Shown: in pieces, positions 7,084 through 15,065 of the stretch
How positions within the stretch are numbered: position 1 is the stretch's first letter
How the letters are laid out: each line of letters begins with the position of its first letter
Made by a program: the position numbers and the translations under genes
NCBI RefSeq assembly: GCF_016908415.1
Contig: NZ_JAFBDW010000002.1
Coordinates: 124,001-188,000 of the forward strand
DNA length: 64,000 nt
DNA from: Caldicoprobacter guelmensis
GTDB lineage: Bacteria; Bacillota; Clostridia; Caldicoprobacterales; Caldicoprobacteraceae
Direction of reading: 5' to 3'
The notes under the pieces: generated by a model
Database searches by the model: none
What the model saw: the letters and a program-made list of their open reading frames with translations, nothing else
Told to the model about the DNA's origin: nothing

Positions 7084-8262
7084 ATGAGGACGGTAGGCAC
7101 ACAGGCGAGAGGCATACGCTTGCCCATCATAAAGAAGGGCGATGACCTAGTGGAGATAGTGTCTAAGGCGGTAGTTGAATCCAGTCGAACTGAAGGGTAC
7201 TCATTGAACGACAGGGATGTGGTAGGGGTTACAGAGTCGGTGGTGGCTAGAGCTCAAGGGAACTATGCCACCATTGACCAAATAGCAGCCGATATAGCAG
7301 CCAAATATCCCGATGGCGAAGTGGGAGTGGTGTTTCCCATACTCAGCCGCAACAGGTTTTCGATGCTGCTCATGGGTATAGCGAAAGGGGTTAAGAAGGT
7401 TTACCTTCAGCTGAGTTATCCTTCCGACGAGGTAGGCAATCCTATTCTCACATGGGATGAGCTGGACGAGAAGGGAGTAAACCCCTATACCGATACTTTG
7501 ACGGAAGAGAAGTTCTACGAGTTGTTTGGCCATGGAGCTGTTCACCCCTTCACCGGCATAGACTATATAAAATACTACAAGGAATTGGTGGAAGGGATTA
7601 CCATAATATTTTCAAATGACCCAAGAGCTATATTGAAATACACGCCGCATGTACTGGCTGCCGATATCCATACCCGTTTCAGGACCAAGAGGCTGCTAAA
7701 GCAGGCGGGGGCTAAGACGGTTTATGGCCTTGATGACATACTGACTCAGCCGGTTAACGGCAGTGGCTATCATCCTCAGTATGGACTGCTAGGTTCGAAC
7801 AAGGCTTCCGAAACCACCGTCAAGCTTTTCCCCAGGGATGGCCAGGAGTTCGTCGACAGGTTGCAGGCGAGGCTCAAGGAGCTTACGGGCAAGCACATGG
7901 AAGTAATGATATACGGCGATGGTGCCTTCAGAGATCCGGTGAGCGGTATATGGGAACTGGCAGATCCAGTGGTGTCGCCTGCATACACCAAGGGATTAGA
8001 GGGTACTCCTAGCGAGGTTAAGCTTAAGTATCTGGCTGATAACATTGATGATAAAGAAAACCTAGAAGGGAAGATAAAAGAGATTATAAGGTCCAAAGAG
8101 AAAAACCTTGTGGGCAAAATGATATCGCAGGGTACTACTCCGCGTCGTCTTACCGACCTTTTAGGTAGCCTTTGTGACCTGGTGAGCGGGAGCGGCGACA
8201 AGGGCACACCCGTCGTGCTTATACAGGGCTACTTCGATAGTTATGCTACTGACGCTGAATGA
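7084..8262 (+). CDS. CofE-like protein (coenzyme F420-0:L-glutamate ligase family)
   Basis: The protein has 392 residues, well above the roughly 250 of archaeal CofE. Near the N-terminus it has RLPIIKKGDDLVEIV followed by LNDRDVVGVTESVVARAQG, which matches the CofE opening (a GDDL loop, then a DVVVVa-K-vSkaeG type strand and helix). Later DIHTRFRTKRLLKQAGAKTVYGLDDIL and MIYGDGAFRDPVSGIWELADPVVSPAY are strongly polar, as expected of a soluble enzyme. The start is ATG with GGGAGG upstream. It stands alone between its own promoter and the next operon. Family membership is reasonably sure; the substrate is not. No other F420 gene is visible in the window, and most Clostridia are not known to make F420, so a different glutamyl-type ligation is possible. 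Confidence 0.7.
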   Translation: MRTVGTQARGIRLPIIKKGDDLVEIVSKAVVESSRTEGYSLNDRDVVGVTESVVARAQGNYATIDQIAADIAAKYPDGEVGVVFPILSRNRFSMLLMGIAKGVKKVYLQLSYPSDEVGNPILTWDELDEKGVNPYTDTLTEEKFYELFGHGAVHPFTGIDYIKYYKELVEGITIIFSNDPRAILKYTPHVLAADIHTRFRTKRLLKQAGAKTVYGLDDILTQPVNGSGYHPQYGLLGSNKASETTVKLFPRDGQEFVDRLQARLKELTGKHMEVMIYGDGAFRDPVSGIWELADPVVSPAYTKGLEGTPSEVKLKYLADNIDDKENLEGKIKEIIRSKEKNLVGKMISQGTTPRRLTDLLGSLCDLVSGSGDKGTPVVLIQGYFDSYATDAE

Positions 8263-8278
8263 GAGCCTATAGTCGCTG

Positions 8279-8307
8279 TTGACACCGTGCTTATATGCTG
8301 GTATATT
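8279..8307 (+). promoter_or_regulatory. Predicted promoter of the three-gene redox operon
   Basis: Perfect TTGACA (8279-8284), exact 17-nt spacer and TATATT (8302-8307). The remaining leader to 8585 (about 270 nt) shows no recognisable riboswitch or gene. Confidence 0.65.
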
Positions 8308-8585
8308 ATTGCTGAAAAGGTATTGTGGGGTGCAGTTACATCGGTTTAAAGGTATTTTACAATTGTTGAGAAAAGGCATGGGTTTTAGCTTTCTAGTGTT
8401 CGCGGCAAAATTGCCGGAAGCCCCCATCAGTTAAAAAGCAAAGCTTATCTTCTTGCAAAACTTTGAAGAGGTTTGGGAAAACCAATTCAATAGAATAGTG
8501 GCGGGAGATATGTGAGAGCCATATTAGTCAGGCTGTGTGCAGCTTGATTAATATGGCTTTTTCATTTGAGAGGAGGGAAGGCTGT

Positions 8586-10058
8586 ATGTTTGATGTGGCT
8601 ATAATAGGTGCTGGGGTTGTAGGCTGCAGCATAGCCCGAGAGCTTGCCAGGTACAAGCTGGATGTATGCGTCCTGGAAGCAAAGTCCGATGTTGCCATGG
8701 GGAGTTCAGGTGCCAACAGCGGTATTGTGCACGCAGGTTATGACTGTAAACCGGGGACGCTGATGGCTTATCTTAACGTCAAGGGCAATGTCATGTATGA
8801 TGATATTGCACGGGAATTGGATGTGCCATTCAAGCGAAACGGTTCACTGGTTTTGGCGTTTACTGATGAAGATGTGCAAACGCTTCATCGCTTATTGGAT
8901 CAGGGCATAAAGAACGGTGTAACCCGTCTTAAGATTTTATCTGCTAAGGAAGTGCTTGATATGGAGCCCAACTTGAATCCTTCTATCAAAGCGGCGCTGT
9001 GGGCTCCCGCGGGTGGTATCACGTCTCCGTTTGAAGTCACCATAGCCATGGCGGAAAACGCCGCTGACAACGGAGTGCAGTTTTATTTGGGCCATCAAGT
9101 TTTATCCATTCAAAGGTGCGGCGATAGTAAATTCCACATTGAAACATCAAAAGGAGCATTTATTTCTCGGTATGTGATAAACGCAGCCGGCATAAACAGC
9201 GATTTGGTCAGCCAAATGGTGGGAGATCATTCATTCAGCATATATCCGCGTAAAGGGGAGTACTGCCTATATGACAAAAAGTGGGGGAACTTGGTCAACA
9301 GCACCATATTCCAGCCACCGTCCCGTCTTGGTAAGGGCGTACTAGTCACTCCTACCGTGGATGGCAACTTGCTAATAGGGCCGAATGCGGTGGATATAAA
9401 TGACAGGGATGACGTCGACACCACTGATGAGGGATTGGGATTTGTGTATCAAAAAGCGTTAGAGTCGGTGCCTCTCCTGCCAAGGACTGATGTCATAACC
9501 CAGTTTGCGGGTTTGAGGGCAATAGCCGATGGGGAGGACTTCATAATTCGCCCATCCCACATAGTGGAAGGATTTGTTCATGTGGCGGGAATTTGCTCGC
9601 CAGGGCTTTCGGCCGCTCCGGCAATAGCTAAGTATGTTGTGGATATTCTAAACGGCATTATGCAAAGAAATAGCCACAAGTTGGAGCCTAAAAAGGACTT
9701 TAATCCTCACCGCAGGGGTATAAGCAGGTTTAGCGATGCCGACTGGCATACCAGGGAGGAGCTCATAAAAAAGGACTCAAGGTTTGGACGCATAGTATGC
9801 AGGTGTGAGATGGTGACCGAGGGGGAGATAGTTGAGGCCTTACACAGAAATCCGCCGGCGCTTACGCTAGACGCAATAAAGCGGAGGACCAGGGCAGGCA
9901 TGGGGCGCTGTCAGGGAGGGTTTTGCACGCCGCGCATCATGGAGATAATGGAAAGGGAGCTGGACATCCCCATGGAGCAGATAACCAAAAAAGGTGGTAG
10001 ATCGAGGCTTGTGCTGGGGAGGATCAAAGACTTTTTGGAGGGGGATGGGGAATGTTAA
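8586..10058 (+). CDS. FAD-dependent oxidoreductase, GlpA/LhgO-like with C-terminal BFD-type [2Fe-2S] domain
   Basis: The start is the ATG at 8586 (MFDVAIIGAGVVGCS) behind GGAGGG; upstream in-frame codons lack a good site. The 490-residue product opens with the Rossmann motif GAGVVGCSIARELARY. The DAO domain follows, with SSGANSGIVHAGYD and RKGEYCLYDK, then FAGLRAIADGEDFIIRPS and a CSPGLSAAPAIAKYV end. This resembles glycerol-3-phosphate dehydrogenase A and L-2-hydroxyglutarate oxidases. From about residue 400 a BFD-like segment carries four cysteines (VCRCEM, GRCQGGFC) that would hold a [2Fe-2S] cluster. The next gene overlaps by 7 nt and encodes a partner flavoprotein. I infer an anaerobic 2-hydroxyacid or glycerol-3-phosphate oxidising complex; no glycerol kinase is adjacent. 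Confidence 0.8.
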   Translation: MFDVAIIGAGVVGCSIARELARYKLDVCVLEAKSDVAMGSSGANSGIVHAGYDCKPGTLMAYLNVKGNVMYDDIARELDVPFKRNGSLVLAFTDEDVQTLHRLLDQGIKNGVTRLKILSAKEVLDMEPNLNPSIKAALWAPAGGITSPFEVTIAMAENAADNGVQFYLGHQVLSIQRCGDSKFHIETSKGAFISRYVINAAGINSDLVSQMVGDHSFSIYPRKGEYCLYDKKWGNLVNSTIFQPPSRLGKGVLVTPTVDGNLLIGPNAVDINDRDDVDTTDEGLGFVYQKALESVPLLPRTDVITQFAGLRAIADGEDFIIRPSHIVEGFVHVAGICSPGLSAAPAIAKYVVDILNGIMQRNSHKLEPKKDFNPHRRGISRFSDADWHTREELIKKDSRFGRIVCRCEMVTEGEIVEALHRNPPALTLDAIKRRTRAGMGRCQGGFCTPRIMEIMERELDIPMEQITKKGGRSRLVLGRIKDFLEGDGEC

Positions 10059-11326
10059 ACATGAAAGTAGATGTAGTGATAATAGGAGGTGGGCCGGCTG
10101 GCTTGGCAGCGGCTTTGTCCTGCCATAAGCACGGCATACGGGATATAATCATACTCGAGAGGGATTCGCATCTGGGCGGGATTCTGCAGCAGTGTATCCA
10201 CAACGGGTTTGGGCTTCACTGGTTTGGTGAGGAGCTTACCGGCCCTGAATATGCCCAAAGGTTTATCGACCAGGTTGAAAAGGCGCAAATCCCTTATCTT
10301 TTGAATACCATGGTGGTGGATATGGATGAGGACAAAACGGTCTATGCCATAAACCCCAAGCATGGACCCATTAAAATACAAGCCAAAACAGTGATACTGG
10401 CCATGGGGTGCAGGGAAAGGACCAGGGGGGCGCTCATGATTCCAGGAGGGCGACCGGCAGGAGTGTATACGGCAGGGATGGCTCAGAGGCTTATCAACAT
10501 AGAGGGATATATGCCGGGCCGAGAGGTCGTCATACTCGGGTCGGGGGATATTGGCCTTATAATGGCAAGGAGGCTCACCTGGGAAGGCGCCAATGTCAAG
10601 ATGGTGTGTGAAATAATGCCCTATTCGACAGGGCTTATAAGAAACATAAGGCAGTGTCTGGAGGATTACGGTATTCCCATAAGGTTTAAGCACACCGTCA
10701 TAAAGATTCATGGCAGGGAAAGGCTTGAGGGAGTGACGGTTGCACAGGTGGACGATGCACGGCGGCCCGTTCCGGGCACCGAGGAATACGTTTCTTGTGA
10801 CACACTTCTGTTATCGGTGGGGCTTATACCAGAGAACGAGCTCAGCCAGAAAGCCAACCTACAGCTTGACCCTGTGACAGGGGGACCGGTTGTTGATGAG
10901 TACAGGCAAACCAGCGTGCCCGGGGTCTTTGCCTGCGGCAATGTGCTTCACGTTCACGACCTGGTGGATTATGTAAGCGAAGAGGCTGAGATTGCTGGTT
11001 ATGGCGTGTGGCGGTATTTGAACGGCCTGGCCTCTCAGCTCACCCGGCATGTGGATATGCGAGCTAAAATAGAGACAGGATACGGCATACGCTATGTTGT
11101 CCCCCAGAGGATTTCGGGAGAGGAGGACATAGAGCTGTTTTTCAGGTCGGATAATATATATGATGAAGGCATGGTGGAATTGACAGATGGACAGAAAGTG
11201 CTGGCTTCTAAGAGGTTTTTGCGCATCGTTCCAGGACAGATGGAGCGGTTTAAAATAAAAAAACAGGTCTTATCTGGCATAAAGCCTGGTGGCAGGCTGC
11301 TCATCAGATGGAGAAGCCTTGCATGA
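10052..11326 (+). CDS. NAD(P)/FAD-dependent oxidoreductase (pyridine nucleotide-disulfide type), partner subunit
   Basis: The 424-residue flavoprotein has FAD-binding GGGPAGLAAALSCHKHG at the N-terminus, a second nucleotide fold around GREVVILGSGDIGLIMARRL and the FAD-closing motif SVPGVFACGNVLHVHDLVD. Between them lie CRERTRGALMIPGGRPAGVYTAG and LLSVGLIPENELS. The start overlaps the preceding stop, and a second ATG three codons later (10061) is equally possible. The redox-active CxxxxC disulfide of classical lipoamide reductases is not seen. This architecture is regularly found between a GlpA-like enzyme and a DUF1667 protein in Clostridia, where it may pass electrons between the flavoenzyme and NAD. 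The physiological donor cannot be read from sequence. Confidence 0.8.
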   Translation: MLNMKVDVVIIGGGPAGLAAALSCHKHGIRDIIILERDSHLGGILQQCIHNGFGLHWFGEELTGPEYAQRFIDQVEKAQIPYLLNTMVVDMDEDKTVYAINPKHGPIKIQAKTVILAMGCRERTRGALMIPGGRPAGVYTAGMAQRLINIEGYMPGREVVILGSGDIGLIMARRLTWEGANVKMVCEIMPYSTGLIRNIRQCLEDYGIPIRFKHTVIKIHGRERLEGVTVAQVDDARRPVPGTEEYVSCDTLLLSVGLIPENELSQKANLQLDPVTGGPVVDEYRQTSVPGVFACGNVLHVHDLVDYVSEEAEIAGYGVWRYLNGLASQLTRHVDMRAKIETGYGIRYVVPQRISGEEDIELFFRSDNIYDEGMVELTDGQKVLASKRFLRIVPGQMERFKIKKQVLSGIKPGGRLLIRWRSLA

Positions 11327-11342
11327 AGGGGGGAAAGCGCGC

Positions 11343-11699
11343 ATGGAACTGATATGCATACTGTGTCCCAGGGGTTGCAGGATGCAGGTTGAACCCGGCG
11401 CAGACGGCCAGTGGGTGGTAAAGGGCAACGGATGCAGCCGCGGCAAAGATTACGCCCTTCAGGAGATGACATGTCCGATGCGTACCCTCACCACATCGGT
11501 GTGGGTGGAAGGCGGGACTTACAAGCTGGTATCGGCAAAAACCGATAGAAGCATTCCAAGGGATAAGATAATGGAGGCTTTAAAGCAGACCAAAAGGCTG
11601 AAGGTGAAAGCTCCCGTAAACATAGGCGATGTGCTTATTGAAAATATTGCCGGTACAGGTGCCAATCTTGTAGCCACTCGAAAGGTGGAGAGGGTGTAG
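11343..11699 (+). CDS. DUF1667 cysteine-rich protein
   Basis: This 118-residue protein starts at ATG 11343 (MELICILCPRGCRMQV), with GGGGGG about 10 nt upstream and a 16-nt gap after the previous stop. The N-terminus holds CILCPRGC and a further CSRGKDYALQEMTC, four cysteines laid out like a metal or iron-sulfur site. The rest is a small conserved domain (RTLTTSVWV, ...KVKAPVNIGDVLIENIAGTG). This is the DUF1667 family, which almost always follows the two flavoproteins seen here. I infer a small electron-transfer or assembly subunit of the same complex. No function has been established from sequence. Confidence 0.8.
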   Translation: MELICILCPRGCRMQVEPGADGQWVVKGNGCSRGKDYALQEMTCPMRTLTTSVWVEGGTYKLVSAKTDRSIPRDKIMEALKQTKRLKVKAPVNIGDVLIENIAGTGANLVATRKVERV

Positions 11700-11764
11700 C
11701 TTTATATGGTTGTTTGACTGTGTAAGATGAATACGGTAAAGTAATAGAACAATATGTACCGTAA

Positions 11765-11793
11765 TTCACACGATTGCCATTATGATGTATAAT
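11765..11793 (+). promoter_or_regulatory. Predicted promoter of the zinc-ribbon gene
   Basis: TTCACA (11765-11770), 17-nt spacer and perfect TATAAT (11788-11793), 37 nt before the proposed GTG start. Confidence 0.55.
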
Positions 11794-11830
11794 TAAGGTG
11801 GTAGTCATCGGGCATATGGGAGGGGATTCT

Positions 11831-12193
11831 GTGATCTTCATCGGAATATTCGGTATACAGGACAAACAAAGAATTGTAAGGGAATACCCCAACGTCATAT
11901 GCAAGTGCGGCAGCCTTTCGAGAGGTGAGCTCATAGAGGAGTACACCTATTTTCACTTTTTCTTTATCCCGATATTTAAATGGAACAAGAGGTACTACAT
12001 GAGGTTCAGGTGCTGCGGCAGGATTTTCCGCGTACCGCCCGACTACGTCGATGAGCTTAAGGACAGCACCGATGTGGATGTAAACAGGCTTGAGGAGGTA
12101 CAGACCTATTTTGGCAATCAGTGCCCAAATTGTGGTGCTGTACTCCATCACTCTTTTGCGTACTGTCCTTACTGTGGACAAAAAATACGTTAA
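11831..12193 (+). CDS. Small zinc-ribbon domain protein
   Basis: I place the start at GTG 11831 (VIFIGIFGIQDKQRIV), because GGGAGGGG ends 5 nt upstream; longer in-frame versions lack a site. The 120-residue product has CKCGS at the front, a central RFRCCGRIFRVP, and a C-terminal zinc ribbon CPNCG-(12)-CPYCG. The segment YTYFHFFFIPIFKWNKRYYM is strongly aromatic and may lie at the membrane surface. Proteins of this pattern (zinc-ribbon, zinc_ribbon_15-like) are common in Clostridia and uncharacterised. It is transcribed alone and ends in a bidirectional terminator shared with degV. Confidence 0.7.
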   Translation: MIFIGIFGIQDKQRIVREYPNVICKCGSLSRGELIEEYTYFHFFFIPIFKWNKRYYMRFRCCGRIFRVPPDYVDELKDSTDVDVNRLEEVQTYFGNQCPNCGAVLHHSFAYCPYCGQKIR

Positions 12194-12391
12194 TGTGATG
12201 AATCGGTCTTGGGACTTCACCAATTAATTATTCTGCGAGGTTGCCATGCAAAATTATTCGTTGTGCCTATATTGCTCAGTTACTTTTCGATAGCGTTTAA
12301 CGCAGAAGCCTATTCTAATAATGGTCAATTAATAAAGCTGTTTATTTGCCCTTGTTTGGAGGGACACACATTCCAAATATACTAAAATAAC
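12194..12391. other. Intergenic stretch with one possible IS-end relic
   Basis: No gene is supported here. At 12278-12300 an 18-of-22 match to the right end of the island's insertion sequence (exact TACTTTTCGA core) may be an old remnant or chance. Confidence 0.3.
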
Positions 12392-12420
12392 GGGGAATGG
12401 TGCTTACCATTCCCCTATTT
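12392..12420. terminator. Bidirectional terminator between zinc-ribbon gene and degV
   Basis: GGGGAATGGT pairs perfectly with ACCATTCCCC around a GCTT loop. T-rich tracts follow in both directions, serving the convergent genes. Confidence 0.8.
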
Positions 12421-12441
12421 AAAAATTTCTATTCTATTGAA

Positions 12442-13308
12442 TTACCGTTCTCCCCCCATGAAGAATACCGCCAATGTGCCAGGGCCTGAATGGGACCCTA
12501 TTACGGGGCCTATTTGATTTATGATTATGTCCTTAACCGAAAATTTTGACCTTATCAGCTCTGCTACGTATTGAGCATCTTTGTCTGAGTCGCAGTGGCT
12601 TATGGCCACCACCTGCTCCTCGGGATCGACGATGTGCTCTTCCATCATATCCACCAGCGTACGGAGGGACTTCTTGCGCCCCTTTACTTTAAGTTTGGGG
12701 ACCAAGCGCCCTTCTCTGTCCACATGGAGCACCGGTTTGATGTCTAGTATGTTTCCTATAAACGCAGCCGTTCCCGATAGTCTTCCGCCTCTTTTGAGGT
12801 ATTGCAGGTCTTCTACAGTGAACCAATGGTGTATCTTCAATTTGTTTTGCTCAACCCAGTCTATGATTTCCTCCTTGGAAGCCCCTCGTTCCAGCATTTC
12901 TACGGCATAGTATACTACCAGCCCTTCTCCCAGCGATGCAGATTTGGTGTCAATGACGGTTATATCAGCTTCGGGGTATTCCTCTAATACTATGTCCCGG
13001 GCTAATAGTGCGTTATTGTAACTGCCGCTCAATGCGGAGGAAAAACACAGGTATATGACTGGCTTTCCTTCAGCCGCGTATTTTCTGAACATCTCGGCGT
13101 AGGTTTGAACATTGACCTGTGAAGTGGTAGGGACTTCTCCGTCACGCATAGCGTTGTAAAAATACCTGTACGATATTGTTTGACCCAAGTCATCGGCGTA
13201 TTCAACGCCTTTGAAGTTGTATGTAAAGTGTATAAGTGGGATATTGTGCTGCTTTACGTATTCAAAAGGAAGGTCGCTGCAGGTATCGGCAATAATGACG
13301 GTTGACAT
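12442..13308 (-). CDS. DegV family fatty-acid-binding protein
   Basis: The start is the ATG at 13308 (MSTVIIADTCSDLP), since AGGGGG lies about 10 nt upstream; an ATG three codons earlier touches the site. The 288-residue protein shows the DegV features: IIADTCSDLPFEYVKQHNI at the N-terminus, VPTTSQVNVQTYAEMF, the lipid-headgroup loop CFSSALSGSYNNALLA, and the C-terminal domain with DLQYLKRGGRLSGTAAFIGNILDIKP and HSGPGTLAVFF. In other Firmicutes (FakB) these proteins hold a fatty acid for phosphorylation by FakA; no fakA is seen nearby. An insertion sequence ends only about 15 nt upstream of the ribosome-binding site, so the native promoter has been separated from the gene. Confidence 0.9.
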   Translation of the reverse strand: MSTVIIADTCSDLPFEYVKQHNIPLIHFTYNFKGVEYADDLGQTISYRYFYNAMRDGEVPTTSQVNVQTYAEMFRKYAAEGKPVIYLCFSSALSGSYNNALLARDIVLEEYPEADITVIDTKSASLGEGLVVYYAVEMLERGASKEEIIDWVEQNKLKIHHWFTVEDLQYLKRGGRLSGTAAFIGNILDIKPVLHVDREGRLVPKLKVKGRKKSLRTLVDMMEEHIVDPEEQVVAISHCDSDKDAQYVAELIRSKFSVKDIIINQIGPVIGSHSGPGTLAVFFMGGER

Positions 13309-13333
13309 AGGACTCATACCCCCTGTCTTATGT

Positions 13334-14479
13334 AGTACGCTCTCGAAAAGTCCGAGAGCTTTATTTTTGCATATTTCAGGGCTCAGGTTTTCAGATTCAC
13401 CCCTACTTTTTATACGATTTTCATACACAAATTCCCAGCTACTATCCACCTTATATTACCCACTTTTCCCTCTATTTCCTTGTATTACAGCTTCACTTTT
13501 TAAGCTTTTTCCCCCAAAATAGTTTTATGTTCACTAATTCTATTTCGTTTGGGGGTTTTACATGCTAAGAAACTGGCAATCTCATTCTGATTATCAAAAA
13601 CAGCTTATACAGCGCCTCTCTATCCATGCTCAAAAAGAAAAAGGCAGGCTTATCCAACTCGATAAAGCTATCTCTAAGCTCTATCTACTTAACCTGGATA
13701 ACCTGCTCCCAATAATAAAACCACTTTACCCTAACTTCGGTCGCCCCGCTATAAATCAGCAGGGCATTATACGTTCGTTAACACTTATGCTCGACCAACA
13801 TGAATATTCTATCACAAAATGGGCCAAAACGGTACAACAAGATGACCTCTTTTTCGATATTTGTGGCTTCGATTCTAACAAGGCTCCTGGCGTCGGCTCC
13901 TACTACGACCTACTCTGGCGCCTCTGGCTTGCCATGGTCAAGAACCTCCTCAGGATTGTTTGTGTTCCAATAGCCCCTATGGCAAAGTCATTTATATAAA
14001 ACCCGACTATGACCCTCGAATGTTTCCACCTGTGCCACGTCATACCAAAGCTTTCAAGGATAAATTCAAGACCAGAACATCGGTGGAACGTACTAATAAA
14101 AGACTGTTTATTGACTACTCTATTGAAAGGGTACGCTTAAGAAGCAATATGATGAGGTTTGCCATGGCTACCTTTGCTGCAGTTAATATCCATCTTGATG
14201 CTTGGGTCAAACATACAAACTTTAGTTTTGTAGATACCTTTATCGTCGGAGCGGCGTAGATAGCTTGGTTTACAGCTTTTATAGTTTTAACTAGAAGCTT
14301 TAAAAATCGTGTTCCTTAAAGCTTAGGTTGTTATACCCTTTTTTCGGTTATCCAGGTAATACCATATGAATTTTTCAAGGTTCATTTCTTTTATTTTCTC
14401 ATAATACCTGCAATTTTGTTAATATAACCCATTTTCAAAATCTTGGTGACTATTCCCAGCTACTTTTCGAGAGTATTCA
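13334..14479 (+). mobile_element. IS copy 1, non-autonomous internal-deletion derivative
   Basis: Left end ACGCTCTCGAAAAG and right end CTTTTCGAGAGTATTC are imperfect inverted repeats sharing the 11-nt core CTCTCGAAAAG. At about 1.15 kb it is 0.75 kb shorter than copy 2. The left end carries a perfect hairpin GCTCTCG-(7)-CGAGAGC (13339-13359). Both ends are present, so copy 2 transposase could act on it in trans. Confidence 0.8.
13562..14259 (+). pseudogene. Transposase gene with exact 799-bp internal deletion
   Basis: The first 122 or so codons match the copy-2 transposase (MLRNWQSHSDYQ...YYDLLWRLWLA). After GCTTGC (13928-13933) the sequence jumps to the C-terminal part (..KPDYDPRMFPPVPRHTKAF, TSVERTNKRLF). 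In copy 2 the same GCTTGC occurs at 19529-19534 and 20328-20333, 799 nt apart, so the deletion ran between these short repeats and kept one. As 799 is not a multiple of three, the C-terminal part is out of frame. Two of the three catalytic acidic residues are lost. The product cannot be active. Confidence 0.9.
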
Positions 14480-14626
14480 ATTGATTTAAAAAATTAAAAA
14501 TCTATGTTCATAACGACATAACATCCTACTTATACGTATAATTTGATACAACCGCCAAAAAGATTATAGTTTATTTATACACCAATTACAGTATATTTTC
14601 TAAATATTTCCAAAATGCAACTAGGC
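14480..14626. other. AT-rich spacer after IS copy 1
   Basis: About 150 nt of AT-rich sequence between the IS right end and the stop of the minus-strand lipoprotein gene. No gene or clear terminator is seen. Confidence 0.4.
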
Positions 14627-15058
14627 TTATCTACTTGGTTTTATCTTGTAATATGCAGCTAAATCAATAGAATCCGTAGTTTTACCATAACTAATCTGTA
14701 CATTAATAAATTTATCACTGTTAAACGCATTTCTACGTGATAGTGTTAAGCCTCTAATAAAATCCCTCTCAAATTTTTGTTTATAATAATTTGTATTGTT
14801 CAATGACTGAACAGCCCCTGTCGTTCCTAAAGAAGTTCCATAGAAAAAATGAATTTTATTTGAAGGATTTTCATTTTTTAAATCCTTCAAATCGCCTTTA
14901 TAAATGAAGTGGAAAGTATTATATGCATCTACAACGACTACCCACTTTTCAGTTTCACCATAAAATATGGTAGTTTCTGCATTTTCATCTTTTGAACAAC
15001 CACTTACCAAATACAAAATGACAGTTATGATTAAAATACCGATCAGATATTTTCTCAT
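14627..15058 (-). CDS. Small lipoprotein of unknown function, abutting IS66 remnant
   Basis: The start is the ATG at 15058, preceded by GGAGGA with a 9-nt spacer. The 143-residue product has a lipoprotein signal (MRKYLIGILIITVILYLVSGC; lipobox VSGC, Cys at residue 21) and a soluble domain rich in aromatic and charged residues (GETEKWVVVVDAYNTFHFIYKGD, FFYGTSLGTTGAVQSL). I do not recognise the family with confidence; it resembles small lipoproteins of Bacilli and Clostridia. The frame is open upstream into the truncated IS66 tnpC, so the IS break falls just before this gene's ribosome-binding site. Its native promoter is missing and expression would depend on IS66 transcription. It is probably intact itself. 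Confidence 0.65.
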   Translation of the reverse strand: MRKYLIGILIITVILYLVSGCSKDENAETTIFYGETEKWVVVVDAYNTFHFIYKGDLKDLKNENPSNKIHFFYGTSLGTTGAVQSLNNTNYYKQKFERDFIRGLTLSRRNAFNSDKFINVQISYGKTTDSIDLAAYYKIKPSR

Positions 15059-15065
15059 AGGAATA

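Noticed and set aside
13309..13449. Longer DegV protein with about 45 extra residues
   Set aside because: The extra codons fall within the IS left end and the ribosome-binding site supports the ATG at 13308.
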